Source of the DNA: Oscillospiraceae bacterium
GTDB taxonomy: Bacteria > Bacillota > Clostridia > Oscillospirales > CAG-272
Direction: 5' to 3'
DNA: 64,000 nt
NCBI GenBank assembly: GCA_015063485.1
Contig: SVUA01000003.1
Coordinates: 51,495 to 115,494 of the forward strand
Each line of letters begins with the position of its first letter. Position 1 is the stretch's first letter. Both the position numbers and the translations under genes were made by a program. Of the stretch, positions 48,908 to 59,767 are shown in pieces. The notes below the pieces were generated by a model that was given only the letters and a program-made list of their open reading frames with translations, was not told the origin of the DNA and made no database searches.

Positions 48908-49414
48908 TTATTTCACGTACGCCTTTTCTATCTCGCAGATATACATACGATGGTAGTCTTCAGCCGCGTAATTTGACAATAAAGCTTTGTCTATAAAGCG
49001 ATCCTTTTCGATATCCTGCGCGTAAAGCTTTCTGCAAACGAGCAAAAGCTGCGCTTCCTTAATACACGGAACGCCATCAACGTCAGCAGTCGAAAGTCCT
49101 GCTTTTGCAAGCTTATCGCAGTCGCGTCCGCTCTCTCTTCCGCAGAGAGTGAGCGCACTTCTGTATTCTTCGTCCAAAAACGCAAAGGATATCCTATCCT
49201 CCTTCTCAACAAGAGAGTAGGTGTGTCTTTGAGGTCTTATAAACGCCGTGCAAACGCATTTGTTCCATAGAACGCCAAGCGTACCCCAGCTTGCCGTCAT
49301 TGCGTTGACTCTGCCGTTTTCTTCGTCATTTGCGGTTATAAGCATCCAATTCTTGCCTATAAGCTTCATGGCATTTGCAATCTCGTAAGGCGATATCTCC
49401 TTGAAATCTTCCAT
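48908..49414 (-). CDS. Flavin reductase-like protein
   Basis: NAMTASWGTLGVLWNKCVCTAFIRPQRHTY. Confidence 0.85.
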   Translation of the reverse strand: MEDFKEISPYEIANAMKLIGKNWMLITANDEENGRVNAMTASWGTLGVLWNKCVCTAFIRPQRHTYSLVEKEDRISFAFLDEEYRSALTLCGRESGRDCDKLAKAGLSTADVDGVPCIKEAQLLLVCRKLYAQDIEKDRFIDKALLSNYAAEDYHRMYICEIEKAYVK

Positions 49415-49619
49415 ATAATACCTCCAAATATATCTCACTTTATATGATATCAAAAAATCCTCGTTTCGTCAATGTTTTTTGAAAATCAAGCCTAAATATT
49501 AAAACATAATTCACAAATGTTCATACTTTATACAAATAATACTGTCGATATAAGTAACAAAAAAATGTATAATTATATATCATTATATAATAATTATTCA
49601 TTTGGAAAGGATATACCTA

Positions 49620-50657
49620 ATGCAAAACAATCTCGAATTTATAAGAAAGCTCCCCATTCCTATGGATCTAAAGGAGCAATATCCGCTCAAAACTGAATAC
49701 AAGGAAAAGAAAAAAATACGCGACACGGAAATTGCCGACGTATTTACAGGAAGATCGGACAAGCTCGTCCTTATCATAGGACCTTGCTCGGCAGACCGCG
49801 AGGACGCGGTGCTTGACTACACGCTCCGTCTCGCAAAGATTCAGGAAAAGGTCGCGGATAAGCTCATTATTATCCCCCGAATCTATACGAACAAGCCTCG
49901 TACCACAGGTGACGGATATAAGGGTATGCTCCATCAGCCCGCCCCCAACCGCGCAGAAGATATGCTTGAGGGTATTATCGCTATCCGCCGTCTCCACACC
50001 CGCGCTATCGAGGAAACAGGTCTTTTCTGCGCAGACGAGATGCTCTATCCCGAAAACTACCGCTACCTTTCCGACTTACTTTCCTACGTTGCCGTGGGAG
50101 CTCGCTCAGTCGAGAACCAGCAGCACCGCCTCGTAGCAAGCGGTATAGATATTCCCGTAGGTATGAAGAATCCCACGGGCGGTGACATCTCGATAATGCT
50201 CAATTCAATTACCGCAGCGCAGCACTCTCACACCTTCCTCTATCGCGGTTGGGAGTGCGTTTCAAAGGGAAATCCCCTCGCTCACGCTATTTTGCGCGGA
50301 TACGTCGATAAGCACGGCAAATCTCTGCCCAACTATCACTTCGAGGATCTTATCTCGCTTTATGAGGATTATGAGACAAGAAATCTTCAGAACATGGCGC
50401 TTATCGTTGATGCAAACCACGCAAACTCAGGCAAAAAATACGAGGAACAACCCCGTATATGCAAGGAAGTTCTTCACGCTTGCCGTCATTCCGACAAGGT
50501 TCGAAGCTACTTCAAGGGCTTCATGATAGAAAGCTATATCGAGGACGGCTGTCAGAAGATAGGCGCGGATTCGGTATACGGAAAATCCATCACCGATCCC
50601 TGTCTCGGCTGGGTTAAGACCGAACGCCTTATCTACGACATAGCTGAGCTTATATAA
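49620..50657 (+). CDS. 3-deoxy-7-phosphoheptulonate (DAHP) synthase
   Basis: LIIGPCSADRE, YTNKPRTTGDGYKGMLHQP, GMKNPTGG, VDANHANS, SVYGKSITDPCLGW. Confidence 0.93.
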   Translation: MQNNLEFIRKLPIPMDLKEQYPLKTEYKEKKKIRDTEIADVFTGRSDKLVLIIGPCSADREDAVLDYTLRLAKIQEKVADKLIIIPRIYTNKPRTTGDGYKGMLHQPAPNRAEDMLEGIIAIRRLHTRAIEETGLFCADEMLYPENYRYLSDLLSYVAVGARSVENQQHRLVASGIDIPVGMKNPTGGDISIMLNSITAAQHSHTFLYRGWECVSKGNPLAHAILRGYVDKHGKSLPNYHFEDLISLYEDYETRNLQNMALIVDANHANSGKKYEEQPRICKEVLHACRHSDKVRSYFKGFMIESYIEDGCQKIGADSVYGKSITDPCLGWVKTERLIYDIAELI

Positions 50658-50677
50658 TGACGCATATAAAATTTGAT

Positions 50678-50700
50678 GGAACTTTTTTGAAAAAAGTTCC
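50678..50700. terminator. Inverted repeat GGAACTTTTTTGAAAAAAGTTCC
   Basis: Follows DAHP synthase stop; motif shared with 15608-15631. Confidence 0.5.
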
Positions 50701-50762
50701 CTCACTCCCTCTCAAAAACTTCTTGAGGGAGATTATTTTGGAGTCGAACTGTGTTCGGCTCT

Positions 50763-52604
50763 TTATTTTTTGTTTTGTACGTAAGGAAGCTCGGTCATAC
50801 GCAATTTTGAACAGCCGTAAGGATACAATTCCACCTCGCACTCTTCTCCCATCGGTCTCTTTGATTCGGGAAGCCTTGCGCACACGGTATCGTATCCGTA
50901 CGCATAGCCCCAATCGATAGGCGTTACCTTTGCCTTAATAACGAGAGCGGGTGATTCGGACGAGAACGGTATATCTCCAACCGAGTGCTCCTCAACGGTA
51001 AATTCCTTCGAAGAATACGCAAAATTCCACTCGGATACTCCTTTATAATGATAATCGCAATATGGGAATTTCCTCTCAACGTCATTTTTTGTATATTCTT
51101 TGAGATTTACCTCCGCTTTTATCGGCAGAGCGAAAACGAGCGGACCGTACTCAACGTATCGAAGCGACCTGCTCGGTGATGTGGCAAGTCTTGCCTGTAC
51201 GTCAAACGATATAAGTATCTCGGTCTTTCCTTCATTAAATCCACCAAACGTAAGCATATCTTGCTTTTTAACGAGCTTTCCGTTGACAGTTAGACCTTTC
51301 GCAAATGAGGGGACTCTTATATGTAACTTCATCGCGGTCTTTTTATCTGCCTCAACGGTATATTTGAATGTGTTTTTAAAGGGATATTCAGTATCAAGTC
51401 TTATTTTTATCTTGCTTCCGTTCCATTCGGAGTTAAGCTCTGCGGGAACAGGCATAGCACAGACCACACCGTCATTGGCTCTCATAAAGGTACTGAGCAC
51501 AAGCTTTGGCCAACCTTGACCGAAATTTGCGGTACAACAACCAAAATGAGGCTCAAGTCCGAAAACGTGCGCGTCCCTGCCGTTAGTACGAAACACGGGA
51601 TTCCCCAAAAACGGAGTGCAATCTATCTGATTGCTCATCTGTACGTATTGATGCGCCCACATATCGTCGGTCACCGCCGCGGGAAGCGAGTTAAACGACA
51701 CCTTTTCAAGAAGCTGTGCCCACCTTTTGTCTCCCGTATAAGCGTATAAATGCTCTAACGAAAACATAAGCTCAACGACAGCGCAAAGCTCCACACCTTG
51801 AATCGCGCTTATTCCCGAAAGACATTCGTCTCCCGTAAACATACCTGTTGGCATAGCGTTGTATTTCATAAGCTCGCTGTAAAGCTTATCCGCAAGCCCC
51901 GTGTATTCTTCTCCGAGGAGCTCACACGAGACAGCTTCTGATTTAAGCATCATGGCAAGATTTACAACGTGAGTTTCATGAGTCCATTTGTTAAGAGGAC
52001 GCGCCCATACGTCCATATGCTTTTCATAGTCTGTTCCCTGCTCTTTCAATATCTTTGCAAGGTCCTTTATCCATTCCTCGCCATAACGGTCATACAGCCA
52101 ATTCAGCGCTATAAAGCTCTCAAACCAGCGGCGTTTCGCCCAAGAAAATAGCGAGATCTTACCATTCTTCAAAAGCTCGTAATAGTTTTTCATGATTCTG
52201 TAAACGACGTCGGGAATACGCGCATCGTTTGAGCATTCCGCGTAATTTACAAGCACCTTTGATATAAGCTGGACCGCCCACGTATCGTATTTTTCTCTGG
52301 GCGTACTTCCATTCGGACATATCCAACCGTCTGCATCTTGATTAGCGATTATACAGTCTACGTATCTTTTTGCTCTTTGCTTCATATCGTCATCGTCAAG
52401 CAGATACGCAAGCGGAATAAATCCGTCGAGCCAATAAGGAACTCTCTCCCACCCCTCGCGATCACCGCCTATCCACATAGAATCTCGTACGTCTGCCCAA
52501 ACTCTGTCAAGCTGTCCCGCAAGACCTTGTGCCTGTAACCTTAACTGTCGCTCCGTCCAACCGATAGGTCTTATCTCGTTTGAAGTAAAAAAGCCGTATT
52601 TCAT
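50763..52604 (-). CDS. GH127-like (DUF1680-type) glycoside hydrolase
   Basis: LAGQLDRVWADVRDSMWIGGDREGWERVPYWLDGFIPLAYL; HFGCCTANFGQGWPK. Confidence 0.8.
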   Translation of the reverse strand: MKYGFFTSNEIRPIGWTERQLRLQAQGLAGQLDRVWADVRDSMWIGGDREGWERVPYWLDGFIPLAYLLDDDDMKQRAKRYVDCIIANQDADGWICPNGSTPREKYDTWAVQLISKVLVNYAECSNDARIPDVVYRIMKNYYELLKNGKISLFSWAKRRWFESFIALNWLYDRYGEEWIKDLAKILKEQGTDYEKHMDVWARPLNKWTHETHVVNLAMMLKSEAVSCELLGEEYTGLADKLYSELMKYNAMPTGMFTGDECLSGISAIQGVELCAVVELMFSLEHLYAYTGDKRWAQLLEKVSFNSLPAAVTDDMWAHQYVQMSNQIDCTPFLGNPVFRTNGRDAHVFGLEPHFGCCTANFGQGWPKLVLSTFMRANDGVVCAMPVPAELNSEWNGSKIKIRLDTEYPFKNTFKYTVEADKKTAMKLHIRVPSFAKGLTVNGKLVKKQDMLTFGGFNEGKTEILISFDVQARLATSPSRSLRYVEYGPLVFALPIKAEVNLKEYTKNDVERKFPYCDYHYKGVSEWNFAYSSKEFTVEEHSVGDIPFSSESPALVIKAKVTPIDWGYAYGYDTVCARLPESKRPMGEECEVELYPYGCSKLRMTELPYVQNKK

Positions 52605-52744
52605 AAAAACCTCCTCTGTTTTTAATATTGCAAAAACATTATTGACATATTTGACTTCATATAGTATAATAGCAGATATAACGGTATATTTCAATTGCAA
52701 TATCCGAAAAATATATTGCAAAAATCGATATAGGAGATATCTTT

Positions 52745-53518
52745 ATGATCCTTGATTTTTCTCCCTCGCCAAACTTTTACGCCTGCTCGACAAAAGTGTT
52801 TTTGCAAAATGAGATACACGTAACGCGCCGCTATAAAAGAAGCGTATTGATCTTAATGCTTGGCGGAGTACTGCGCTTTATGGAGGACGGAAAAGAAATA
52901 ACACTTGAAAAAGGCGAATATTATATTCAACGCCAAGGTCTTTTTCAGGAAGGAGTACCGCTTGACGATCCGCCGATCTACTTCTACATAGAATTTTACG
53001 GTCATTATTCGGACGGCGAAAACGGTCTTGCCCTGCGCGGAAGCTTTTCTCCCGAAAAGCTTTCGGCAATAACCGAAGGACTTGAAGCTATTTTTAAAGA
53101 GCATAAGGCAAATTTCTTCTTGTTGAACTCATATATGTGCCGCATATTCAGCGAGCTTCTGGAAGGTGTTCCGACATTAAACGAAAAAACCAATACCGCC
53201 CGTCTTATAAAAAACTTCATAAGCTCCCGTTATTATTCGCAGACAAAAATATCCGACATATCAAAAAAATTCGGATACGCCGAGGATTACGTTATACGCA
53301 TCTTCAAAGAAATATACGGTATAACTCCGCACAAATATCTGACGAATATTCGCTTGGAGCACGCAAGATGGCTTCTCGAAAACACCGATAAAACGGCTGA
53401 TGAAATAGCAGTAAGTATAGGCTATAACGATTTTTCCACCTTCTTTCGCGCATTTAAAAACGCATACGGAGTTTCGCCAAGCAATATACGGAGAGCAAAT
53501 CAAAAACAAGGAGTATGA
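52745..53518 (+). CDS. AraC family transcriptional regulator
   Basis: KISDISKKFGYAEDYVIRIFKEIYGITPHKYLTNIR...GYNDFSTFFRAFKNAYGVSPSNIR; divergent from GH127-like gene. Confidence 0.9.
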   Translation: MILDFSPSPNFYACSTKVFLQNEIHVTRRYKRSVLILMLGGVLRFMEDGKEITLEKGEYYIQRQGLFQEGVPLDDPPIYFYIEFYGHYSDGENGLALRGSFSPEKLSAITEGLEAIFKEHKANFFLLNSYMCRIFSELLEGVPTLNEKTNTARLIKNFISSRYYSQTKISDISKKFGYAEDYVIRIFKEIYGITPHKYLTNIRLEHARWLLENTDKTADEIAVSIGYNDFSTFFRAFKNAYGVSPSNIRRANQKQGV

Positions 53519-53543
53519 CGGTTGTCATACTCCTTGCTTTTGA

Positions 53544-54551
53544 TCATAAAAGAGTTATATTATGCGCTTTGCAAGCCTCGATCATTTCAACGGGCCACAC
53601 CGACGTTTGAACCTCTCCGACGTGCGCCTTTTCAAGTAAAAGCATACACAGGCGCGACTGACCGATACCTCCGCCGATAGTAAGCGGAAGAGTTCCGTCA
53701 AGTATCATCTTGTGATACGGGAAAGCTCTGCGCTCATTTGCGTTTGCGATATTGAGCTGTCTGTCCATAGCCGCGGCATCTACGCGGATACCCATAGACG
53801 AGATCTCAAGCGAGCGGTCAAGCACGTTATTCCAAACGAGGATATCACCGTTGAGCGCCCAGTCGTCGTAGTCGGGCGCGCGGCTGTCATGCGGCTTGCC
53901 CGACTTGAGCGCACCGCCTATCTGCATAATGAAAACTATGCCGTGTTCCTTTGTGATAAGGTCCTCTCTCTCCTTGTCGGTCTTGTCGGGATACATATCC
54001 TCAAGCTCCTGACTTGTGATAAAGAACACCTCCTCCGCCATCTCTCCCGTAAGCACGGGATAATGTTCGGAAAGCTTTGCCTTCGTTCTCGCAAGCGCGC
54101 GAATGATACCTCTTACGGTCTCCTTGAGATAATCGATAGTGCGGTCTGACGCTTCGATAACCTTTTCCCAGTCCCACTGGTCAACGAAGATCGAATGTGT
54201 GTTATCCGCCTTGTCGTCTCGGCGAATAGCGTTCATATCGGTATAGATACCCTCTCCCGAGCCGTATCCGTAACGGTAAAGAGCCATTCTCTTCCACTTC
54301 GCAAGTGACTGGACTATCTCCGCAGTACCCTCTACCTCTTTCATTGTAAAGGACACCTTGCGCTCAACACCGCTGAGGTCATCGTTGATACCGCTTCCCT
54401 GCTTTACTATTATGGGCGCGGTCACGCGGTCGAGATTCAGTTCTCTCGCAAGCTCCTTTTGAAAGGTGTCTTTTATTAACTTTATCGCTCTCTGCGTATC
54501 GCGAAGCGAGAGCTTCGGGTCGTAATTTTTTGGGAAGATCAGTTCTGACAT
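53544..54551 (-). CDS. asnA: Aspartate--ammonia ligase
   Basis: SFTMKEVEGTAEIVQSLAKWKRMAL, FVDQWDWE, GGGIGQSRLCMLLL. Confidence 0.95.
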   Translation of the reverse strand: MSELIFPKNYDPKLSLRDTQRAIKLIKDTFQKELARELNLDRVTAPIIVKQGSGINDDLSGVERKVSFTMKEVEGTAEIVQSLAKWKRMALYRYGYGSGEGIYTDMNAIRRDDKADNTHSIFVDQWDWEKVIEASDRTIDYLKETVRGIIRALARTKAKLSEHYPVLTGEMAEEVFFITSQELEDMYPDKTDKEREDLITKEHGIVFIMQIGGALKSGKPHDSRAPDYDDWALNGDILVWNNVLDRSLEISSMGIRVDAAAMDRQLNIANANERRAFPYHKMILDGTLPLTIGGGIGQSRLCMLLLEKAHVGEVQTSVWPVEMIEACKAHNITLL

Positions 54552-54582
54552 AACGATCTCCTTTCACTTTTGTTTTTTCTTT

Positions 54583-55956
54583 TTATCTGATGTTTCCAAC
54601 TGTTCTCGGATAGAGTATAACGTCGCGAATGTTCGACATTCCCGTAACGTACATGATGATACGCTCAAAGCCAAGTCCGAAGCCCGAGTGAGGAACGCTT
54701 CCGAACTTACGAAGATCAAGGTAATCCTTGTAATCGTCAAGGTTCATGCCTCTTGCCTCCATAGCCGAAACGAGCTTATCGTAATCAGCCTCTCTCTCGG
54801 AGCAACCGATTATCTCTCCGACACCGGGGACGAGAAGGTCGGTAGCGGCAACGGTCTTTCCGTCGGGGTTCTGCTTCATATAGAATGCCTTGATATCCTT
54901 GGGATAATTCGTAAGGAATACGGGTTTTTTGTAAATTTCCTCGGTGATATATCTCTCGTGCTCGGTCTGGAGGTCAAGCCCCCACTCAACAGGGTACTCA
55001 AACTTTACGCCCGAAGCTTTGAGCTGATCGATTGCCGTCGTATAATCAACGATAGCGAAATCGTTGTCAACGACGCTCTGGAGCTTCTCGCGAAGTCCCT
55101 TTTCAAATCTCTGCTCGAAGAATGCAAGCTCATCGGGGCACTTTTCCATAACGTCTCGGATAACGTACTTTATCATATCCTCCGCGATCTCGATAATATC
55201 GGGAAGCTCCGCGAATGCCACCTCGGGCTCGATGTGCCAGAACTCCGCAACGTGTCTTGGCGTGTTGCTGTTTTCAGCACGGAAGGAAGGACCAAATGTA
55301 TATATCTTTCCAAGTCCCATAGCCGCGACCTCTCCCTCAAGCTGACCCGAAACAGAAAGTCCCGCGCGCTTGCCGAAGAAGTCGTTTGCGTAATATTCCT
55401 CTGCGTTCTTATACTCGGTATTGTAACCAATAGTCGTTACCTGAAATACCTCGCCCGCGCCCTCACAGTCAGAGCCCGTAAGAAGAGGGGTGTTGATATA
55501 GGTATAGTGATTTTCTTGAAAATATCTGTGAAGAGCCGCTGCCATTATCGAACGGATACGGAGGACTGCGTTAAAGGTGTTGGTACGAACTCTGATGTGA
55601 GGGATCTCACGGAGAGTCTCAAGCTTCTGGAATTTCTTCTGCAAAGGATAGTCCGCAGGACAGTCGCCAAGCACCTCGATGCTTACGGCGTTTATCTCAA
55701 CTCCGCCGCCGTTCATAGCGGGGACGACAGTTCCAACTACCTTGAGTGCAGACCCTAAGTGTGTTGCCGCTACGGGCATCTCAAGAGTCGCCTTGTCAAC
55801 GACTATCTGCAAGTGATTAAGCGTCGTTCCGTCGTTGAGCGCAAGGAACGCCATATTCTTCGAGTCACGCGCAGTGCGTACCCAACCGCAAACGGTCGCC
55901 TCCTGTCCAACGTACGCGCCGTTTTCCATAATATCGCGAATATCAATGTGTTTCAT
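54583..55956 (-). CDS. asnS: Asparagine--tRNA ligase
   Basis: CGWVRTARDSKNMAFLALNDG, GPSFRAENSNTPRHVAEFWHIEPE, GFGLGFERIIMYVTGM. Confidence 0.95.
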   Translation of the reverse strand: MKHIDIRDIMENGAYVGQEATVCGWVRTARDSKNMAFLALNDGTTLNHLQIVVDKATLEMPVAATHLGSALKVVGTVVPAMNGGGVEINAVSIEVLGDCPADYPLQKKFQKLETLREIPHIRVRTNTFNAVLRIRSIMAAALHRYFQENHYTYINTPLLTGSDCEGAGEVFQVTTIGYNTEYKNAEEYYANDFFGKRAGLSVSGQLEGEVAAMGLGKIYTFGPSFRAENSNTPRHVAEFWHIEPEVAFAELPDIIEIAEDMIKYVIRDVMEKCPDELAFFEQRFEKGLREKLQSVVDNDFAIVDYTTAIDQLKASGVKFEYPVEWGLDLQTEHERYITEEIYKKPVFLTNYPKDIKAFYMKQNPDGKTVAATDLLVPGVGEIIGCSEREADYDKLVSAMEARGMNLDDYKDYLDLRKFGSVPHSGFGLGFERIIMYVTGMSNIRDVILYPRTVGNIR

Positions 55957-56082
55957 TTTTTATACCCTCTCTTTATTTTATCTTTATTATTTATGAGGAC
56001 GCATTCGACCCTTTCTTAAAAGAAAGTGTCGAGCCCCAAAGAATTTCTTAAAATAGAGTTTTCTTTTATGTTTAGTTTTTTT

Positions 56083-56150
56083 ATGTTTAGTTTTCTTTTT
56101 GCTTACTTTTTCTTTTATGTTTAGTTTTCTTTTTGCTTACTTTTTCTTTT
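56083..56150. repeat. 34-bp tandem duplication
   Basis: atgtttagttttctttttgcttactttttctttt at 56083-56116 and 56117-56150. Confidence 0.85.
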
Positions 56151-56191
56151 TTAAAAGAAAAAGTAAGTCGCGTCCCCCCACGCGTCTACAA

Positions 56192-56468
56192 ACAAAAAAC
56201 ACAGTCAGCTCGATCCTAAATAGGACGAACGACTGCGCTCGCGGTACCACCTATCTTACCGTAAAAAACGGTCTCCTCTACCCTCCCGTAACACGAAAGG
56301 ACGCCATTCTAACGCATAGCACGCGGCGCACCTACTGACAGAACCTCTGCGTTCAGATTGCAGCTCCGAAGTGTTCTTCGCGGGAGATCATTCTGCGCGG
56401 CTCACACCTTTCCGCACTCTCTGTAAGCGATATATCCCGTTACTTTTCTTCATCTTCGCTTTTATACA
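56192..56468 (-). ncRNA. T-box leader upstream of asnS-asnA
   Basis: Minus strand AGGTGGTACCGCGAGCGCAGTCGTTCGTCC antiterminator motif followed by terminator stem and T run. Confidence 0.9.
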
Positions 56469-56474
56469 TATGAT

Positions 56475-56503
56475 AGTATAATACTTTTTTCCCATTTTGT
56501 CAA
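56475..56503 (-). promoter_or_regulatory. Sigma-A promoter of T-box operon
   Basis: TTGACA-17 nt-TATACT on the minus strand. Confidence 0.85.
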
Positions 56504-56529
56504 GGAAAAATACAAAAAAACTCAAAAAA

Positions 56530-56560
56530 GTATCGTCGACGGATATTTCCGCCGACGATA
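56530..56560 (-). terminator. Terminator of the repeat-tail membrane protein gene
   Basis: GTATCGTCGGCGGAAATATCCGTCGACGATAC TTTTTT on the minus strand. Confidence 0.8.
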
Positions 56561-56581
56561 CCTTTATTTTTTAAGTTATTT

Positions 56582-58075
56582 TTACTTTACTTCAGTCTCT
56601 TCTGCTGCGGGAGCTTCTTCTGCAACGGGAGCTTCCTCAACTGCGGGAGCTTCTTCTGCAACGGGAGCTTCCTCAACTGCGGGAGCTTCTTCTGCAACGG
56701 GAGCTTCTTCTGCAACGGGAGCTTCTTCTGCTGCAGGAGCTTCCTCAACTGCGGGAGCAGCGTCTACAAAGCTACCCGAGATAATGCTCTTCATCTGCTC
56801 CTTGGTGAGATCCTTACAAAGAACCTTCTTAAGAACGATGAGAGCGATCTCAGCTACGAGCATGATTATAGCGCCTACGAGAACGAGAGTAAGAGCAGCC
56901 TCTTCGTCACTGTTGAGAACGAGGAAAGAGAAATCACCTTCAGCAGCAGTAGACGTAGGATCAATATATCCGTGCTTTGCACCTGCAAGATACTTGGGAA
57001 TGATAGCAACGATCAAAGCGATAATAGCGCCCGCAATGCTGCAATCGGACTTCTTCTGCGTACAAGAAACACGAGCGATAGAAGCGATGAAGTACGAGAT
57101 AACAGCGAGAAGAAGTACCCATGTTACCAATACCGCAACGCCATCCATGAAATATGCGTTATTGATCTCAACTTCCTTCTTTGCCATTTCAGCAAGGTAA
57201 ACAATGTCGCCAACCTTATCGAGATACTTAGCAAAAGCTCCGCCAAGGAATGCGCCGAATACGTTAGCCTTTATCATGTTAAAGAAGAATACGAGGAATC
57301 CAATGATACCAACGACAGAAATACCCTGTGCAATATTGAGATATGTAACCTCTGCCTTAGAGTAGTTGTGGAGTCTCGAAGCCGCGGTGTTGAGAACTGC
57401 CGCGATTATAGTTACTACAAATATACCGATAAGACCGCTTCCGTAAGACATTCCGGGAATAAGAGTCTGGAATACCATAAGGGTCATGATAAGGGTAAAC
57501 GAGGTAAGGAGCAATCCGCCTACCTTTCCGACTGCTTCGCCGGGCTCCTTGATATTCTTCAGAGCCGCTACCAATGTCTTTATCGTCTTAACGATCATGG
57601 TGATAGGAAGCGCAATGGTCATACCAAGTACGCCAAAGATAGCAATGAAAACTATGAAAACAGTAAAGATCTTTGCAAAACCGTCAGCTTCACCTTCTTC
57701 ATCGTCAGTACTGCCTGCAACGGTAGTAGCGATAGCAAGAGCCGTCATTACGGTCTTCTGTCCGTCTTCGCTTTCAAGCTTTTCTTCAAGCTTTTCAAGC
57801 TTTTCGCTTCCTTCGGTATTCTTGTCACCCGCGAGAGAAACGATATCAACTATCATCTTTCCGCTCTTGAAAAGTCCGACTGCGCTGATCTCGACTTCGT
57901 CGGGGATATCAGCTTTGATGCCAATGTCGACCATCATTTCGACGATATCTGCCTTCTGAGCTTTCGTTTCAAGCTTGATGATGGGCATAAAACTCATTAT
58001 AAGCGCAACAACGGTCAAAAGAACGCAGACCCAGACCTGAATGGTCTTCATTTGCTTCTGGGGTAAGTTAAACAT
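56582..58075 (-). CDS. Polytopic membrane protein with C-terminal EEAP(V/A)(A/V) repeat tail
   Basis: Multiple TM segments, then tandem 6-aa repeats; start MFNLPQ preceded by GGAGG. Confidence 0.75.
   Translation of the reverse strand: MFNLPQKQMKTIQVWVCVLLTVVALIMSFMPIIKLETKAQKADIVEMMVDIGIKADIPDEVEISAVGLFKSGKMIVDIVSLAGDKNTEGSEKLEKLEEKLESEDGQKTVMTALAIATTVAGSTDDEEGEADGFAKIFTVFIVFIAIFGVLGMTIALPITMIVKTIKTLVAALKNIKEPGEAVGKVGGLLLTSFTLIMTLMVFQTLIPGMSYGSGLIGIFVVTIIAAVLNTAASRLHNYSKAEVTYLNIAQGISVVGIIGFLVFFFNMIKANVFGAFLGGAFAKYLDKVGDIVYLAEMAKKEVEINNAYFMDGVAVLVTWVLLLAVISYFIASIARVSCTQKKSDCSIAGAIIALIVAIIPKYLAGAKHGYIDPTSTAAEGDFSFLVLNSDEEAALTLVLVGAIIMLVAEIALIVLKKVLCKDLTKEQMKSIISGSFVDAAPAVEEAPAAEEAPVAEEAPVAEEAPAVEEAPVAEEAPAVEEAPVAEEAPAAEETEVK
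56594..56758. repeat. Coding tandem repeat, roughly 18-bp unit ([12 protein letters not shown])
   Basis: gggagcttcttctgcaac-type units repeated about eight times. Confidence 0.85.
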
Positions 58076-58220
58076 AGTATTTTCCTCCATAATTAATATT
58101 TAGTAATACAGTATTATTATACACCCCGCAAATATTTTTGTCAATAGCTTTTTTCACATTTGTTCAAAAAACGATAAAGAAATTCACACAGGCTTCACTT
58201 AAAAACTTCGTATTTATTGA

Positions 58221-59513
58221 TTAATTATTGAAGCTCCAAGCAAAAAATGCCTTCCTATATTCATTTATTTTTTGTTCCGCAACAGCGATCTTTTCTTTGT
58301 TTTGCTCCATAAGAGCCGTCGCGTGTTTTTTGGTTAAGCTTTGATATTTCGGAAAATATTCCTGCAACAGAAAACGAGCGTATTTTACTGCTCTGAACTG
58401 TCCGAACACAAGATAATTCACTCTATCTATCGCAAGGACCGCCACGCAATCACCTATGCGTATAGCGTCCTTGACTTCGTCCTTGCTTTTTGCGAATACT
58501 ATCGAATATTGCTTATTAAAGGCAGTATCCTTCCCTTTGTAAGTATGCGCGTCCGAAGCACCCACAACGGGAATAGATACTCCCATCTCGCGCAACTCTT
58601 CCCAAAGAGCTATCTGCAGATTGCTGCCATTCTGTCCCTTGCTATCGCAAGCCGCTATGAGCTCGAGCGCATCAAAAAAGTTGTTCTTGAGCAAATATCT
58701 CGTCGTCGCCTCGGGCATATGATACTCCCCAAAGGTAGTCCAATACGGATGCGCCATTATAGCGACTCCGTTTGCCTTGCGTATCTGCTCTGCTATAAAA
58801 ATACGGTACGCGCAGTCTCTTCGGTCAGCAACGTCCGCGTCAAAGGATACGGAATCCATAATACGAGTTATCTCGCGCTCAACGTATTCATCCTGTGTTT
58901 CTATGATCTTATTTACACTATCGTCTCCGTCAAAATTAATAACGTGAAAATAGCCCATGCCCTTGTTGTGAACTTCCTCACCTTTAAATACGGTAAACTG
59001 GTCGGTAAGAGCCTCGAACGCGCTCTTACCTTCAAGAGACGGAGCATATTTATGGTGATCTGTGATCGCGATAAAGTCATAGCCCGCCGATCTATATGCG
59101 CACCCGACCTCAAACGGCTCTCCCTCTCCGTCCGAACGGTTTGTGTGCAAATGCGTATCTCCCTTGTAAGCATCCAAGAAAGCAAGATCTTCTCTGACCG
59201 CATATAGTTGCGTGCGATAGATGCGAACTCCGTCGCACTCTATCTTCACGTCATATTTCTGCTCTTCGGAAAATGTATATTCGACCCAATAAAGTCCCGC
59301 TTTCTCACGTGTCATTTTTTCATACGGATATCTCGTTTCCTCGTCAATGCGATATTTTTCAGTGTGCTTTATACCGTATATCTCCATAGGTTGTATCTTA
59401 ATGGAAATAACTTGCTCAGAACTTATCGCTTTGCTTGAAAATCTTACGTAGACCTTTTGCTTCTTTTGCGCAGAAAAGACCTTTGGAAATACTTTTATAT
59501 TCATTTTTTTCAT
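58221..59513 (-). CDS. PHP-domain metallohydrolase (CehA/McbA-like)
   Basis: GDTHLHTNRSDGEG, FIAITDHHKYAP, GVAIMAHPYW, VVGASDAHT. Confidence 0.85.
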   Translation of the reverse strand: MKKMNIKVFPKVFSAQKKQKVYVRFSSKAISSEQVISIKIQPMEIYGIKHTEKYRIDEETRYPYEKMTREKAGLYWVEYTFSEEQKYDVKIECDGVRIYRTQLYAVREDLAFLDAYKGDTHLHTNRSDGEGEPFEVGCAYRSAGYDFIAITDHHKYAPSLEGKSAFEALTDQFTVFKGEEVHNKGMGYFHVINFDGDDSVNKIIETQDEYVEREITRIMDSVSFDADVADRRDCAYRIFIAEQIRKANGVAIMAHPYWTTFGEYHMPEATTRYLLKNNFFDALELIAACDSKGQNGSNLQIALWEELREMGVSIPVVGASDAHTYKGKDTAFNKQYSIVFAKSKDEVKDAIRIGDCVAVLAIDRVNYLVFGQFRAVKYARFLLQEYFPKYQSLTKKHATALMEQNKEKIAVAEQKINEYRKAFFAWSFNN

Positions 59514-59767
59514 TTGATATACCTCGAGCTTTTTGATTTATGATTATAGTATAACATACCCTTATGCGATTTGTCAAATAAAACCTTTTTGTTGATTTTA
59601 AACGGCAAGGATAAAAAACTTGCCCCTTTTCAATAAACGTAAAGTTTATTTTTTATCAAAAAATCATTTTTATAACAAAACATAAACATTTCAGAAGCAA
59701 AACGCAAAAACAGAGGGCGTATAATAGAGCCATCAAATCAAGAAAAAAACAAAGAGAGGTTTTTATT

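Noticed and set aside
54688-55758. 356-aa + strand ORF
   Set aside because: Antisense to asnS, which has unambiguous class II synthetase motifs.
56083-56150. CRISPR-like repeat
   Set aside because: Simple T-rich tandem duplication without spacers or cas genes.
56972-58066. 364-aa + strand ORF
   Set aside because: Antisense to the repeat-tail membrane protein; no plausible domain.
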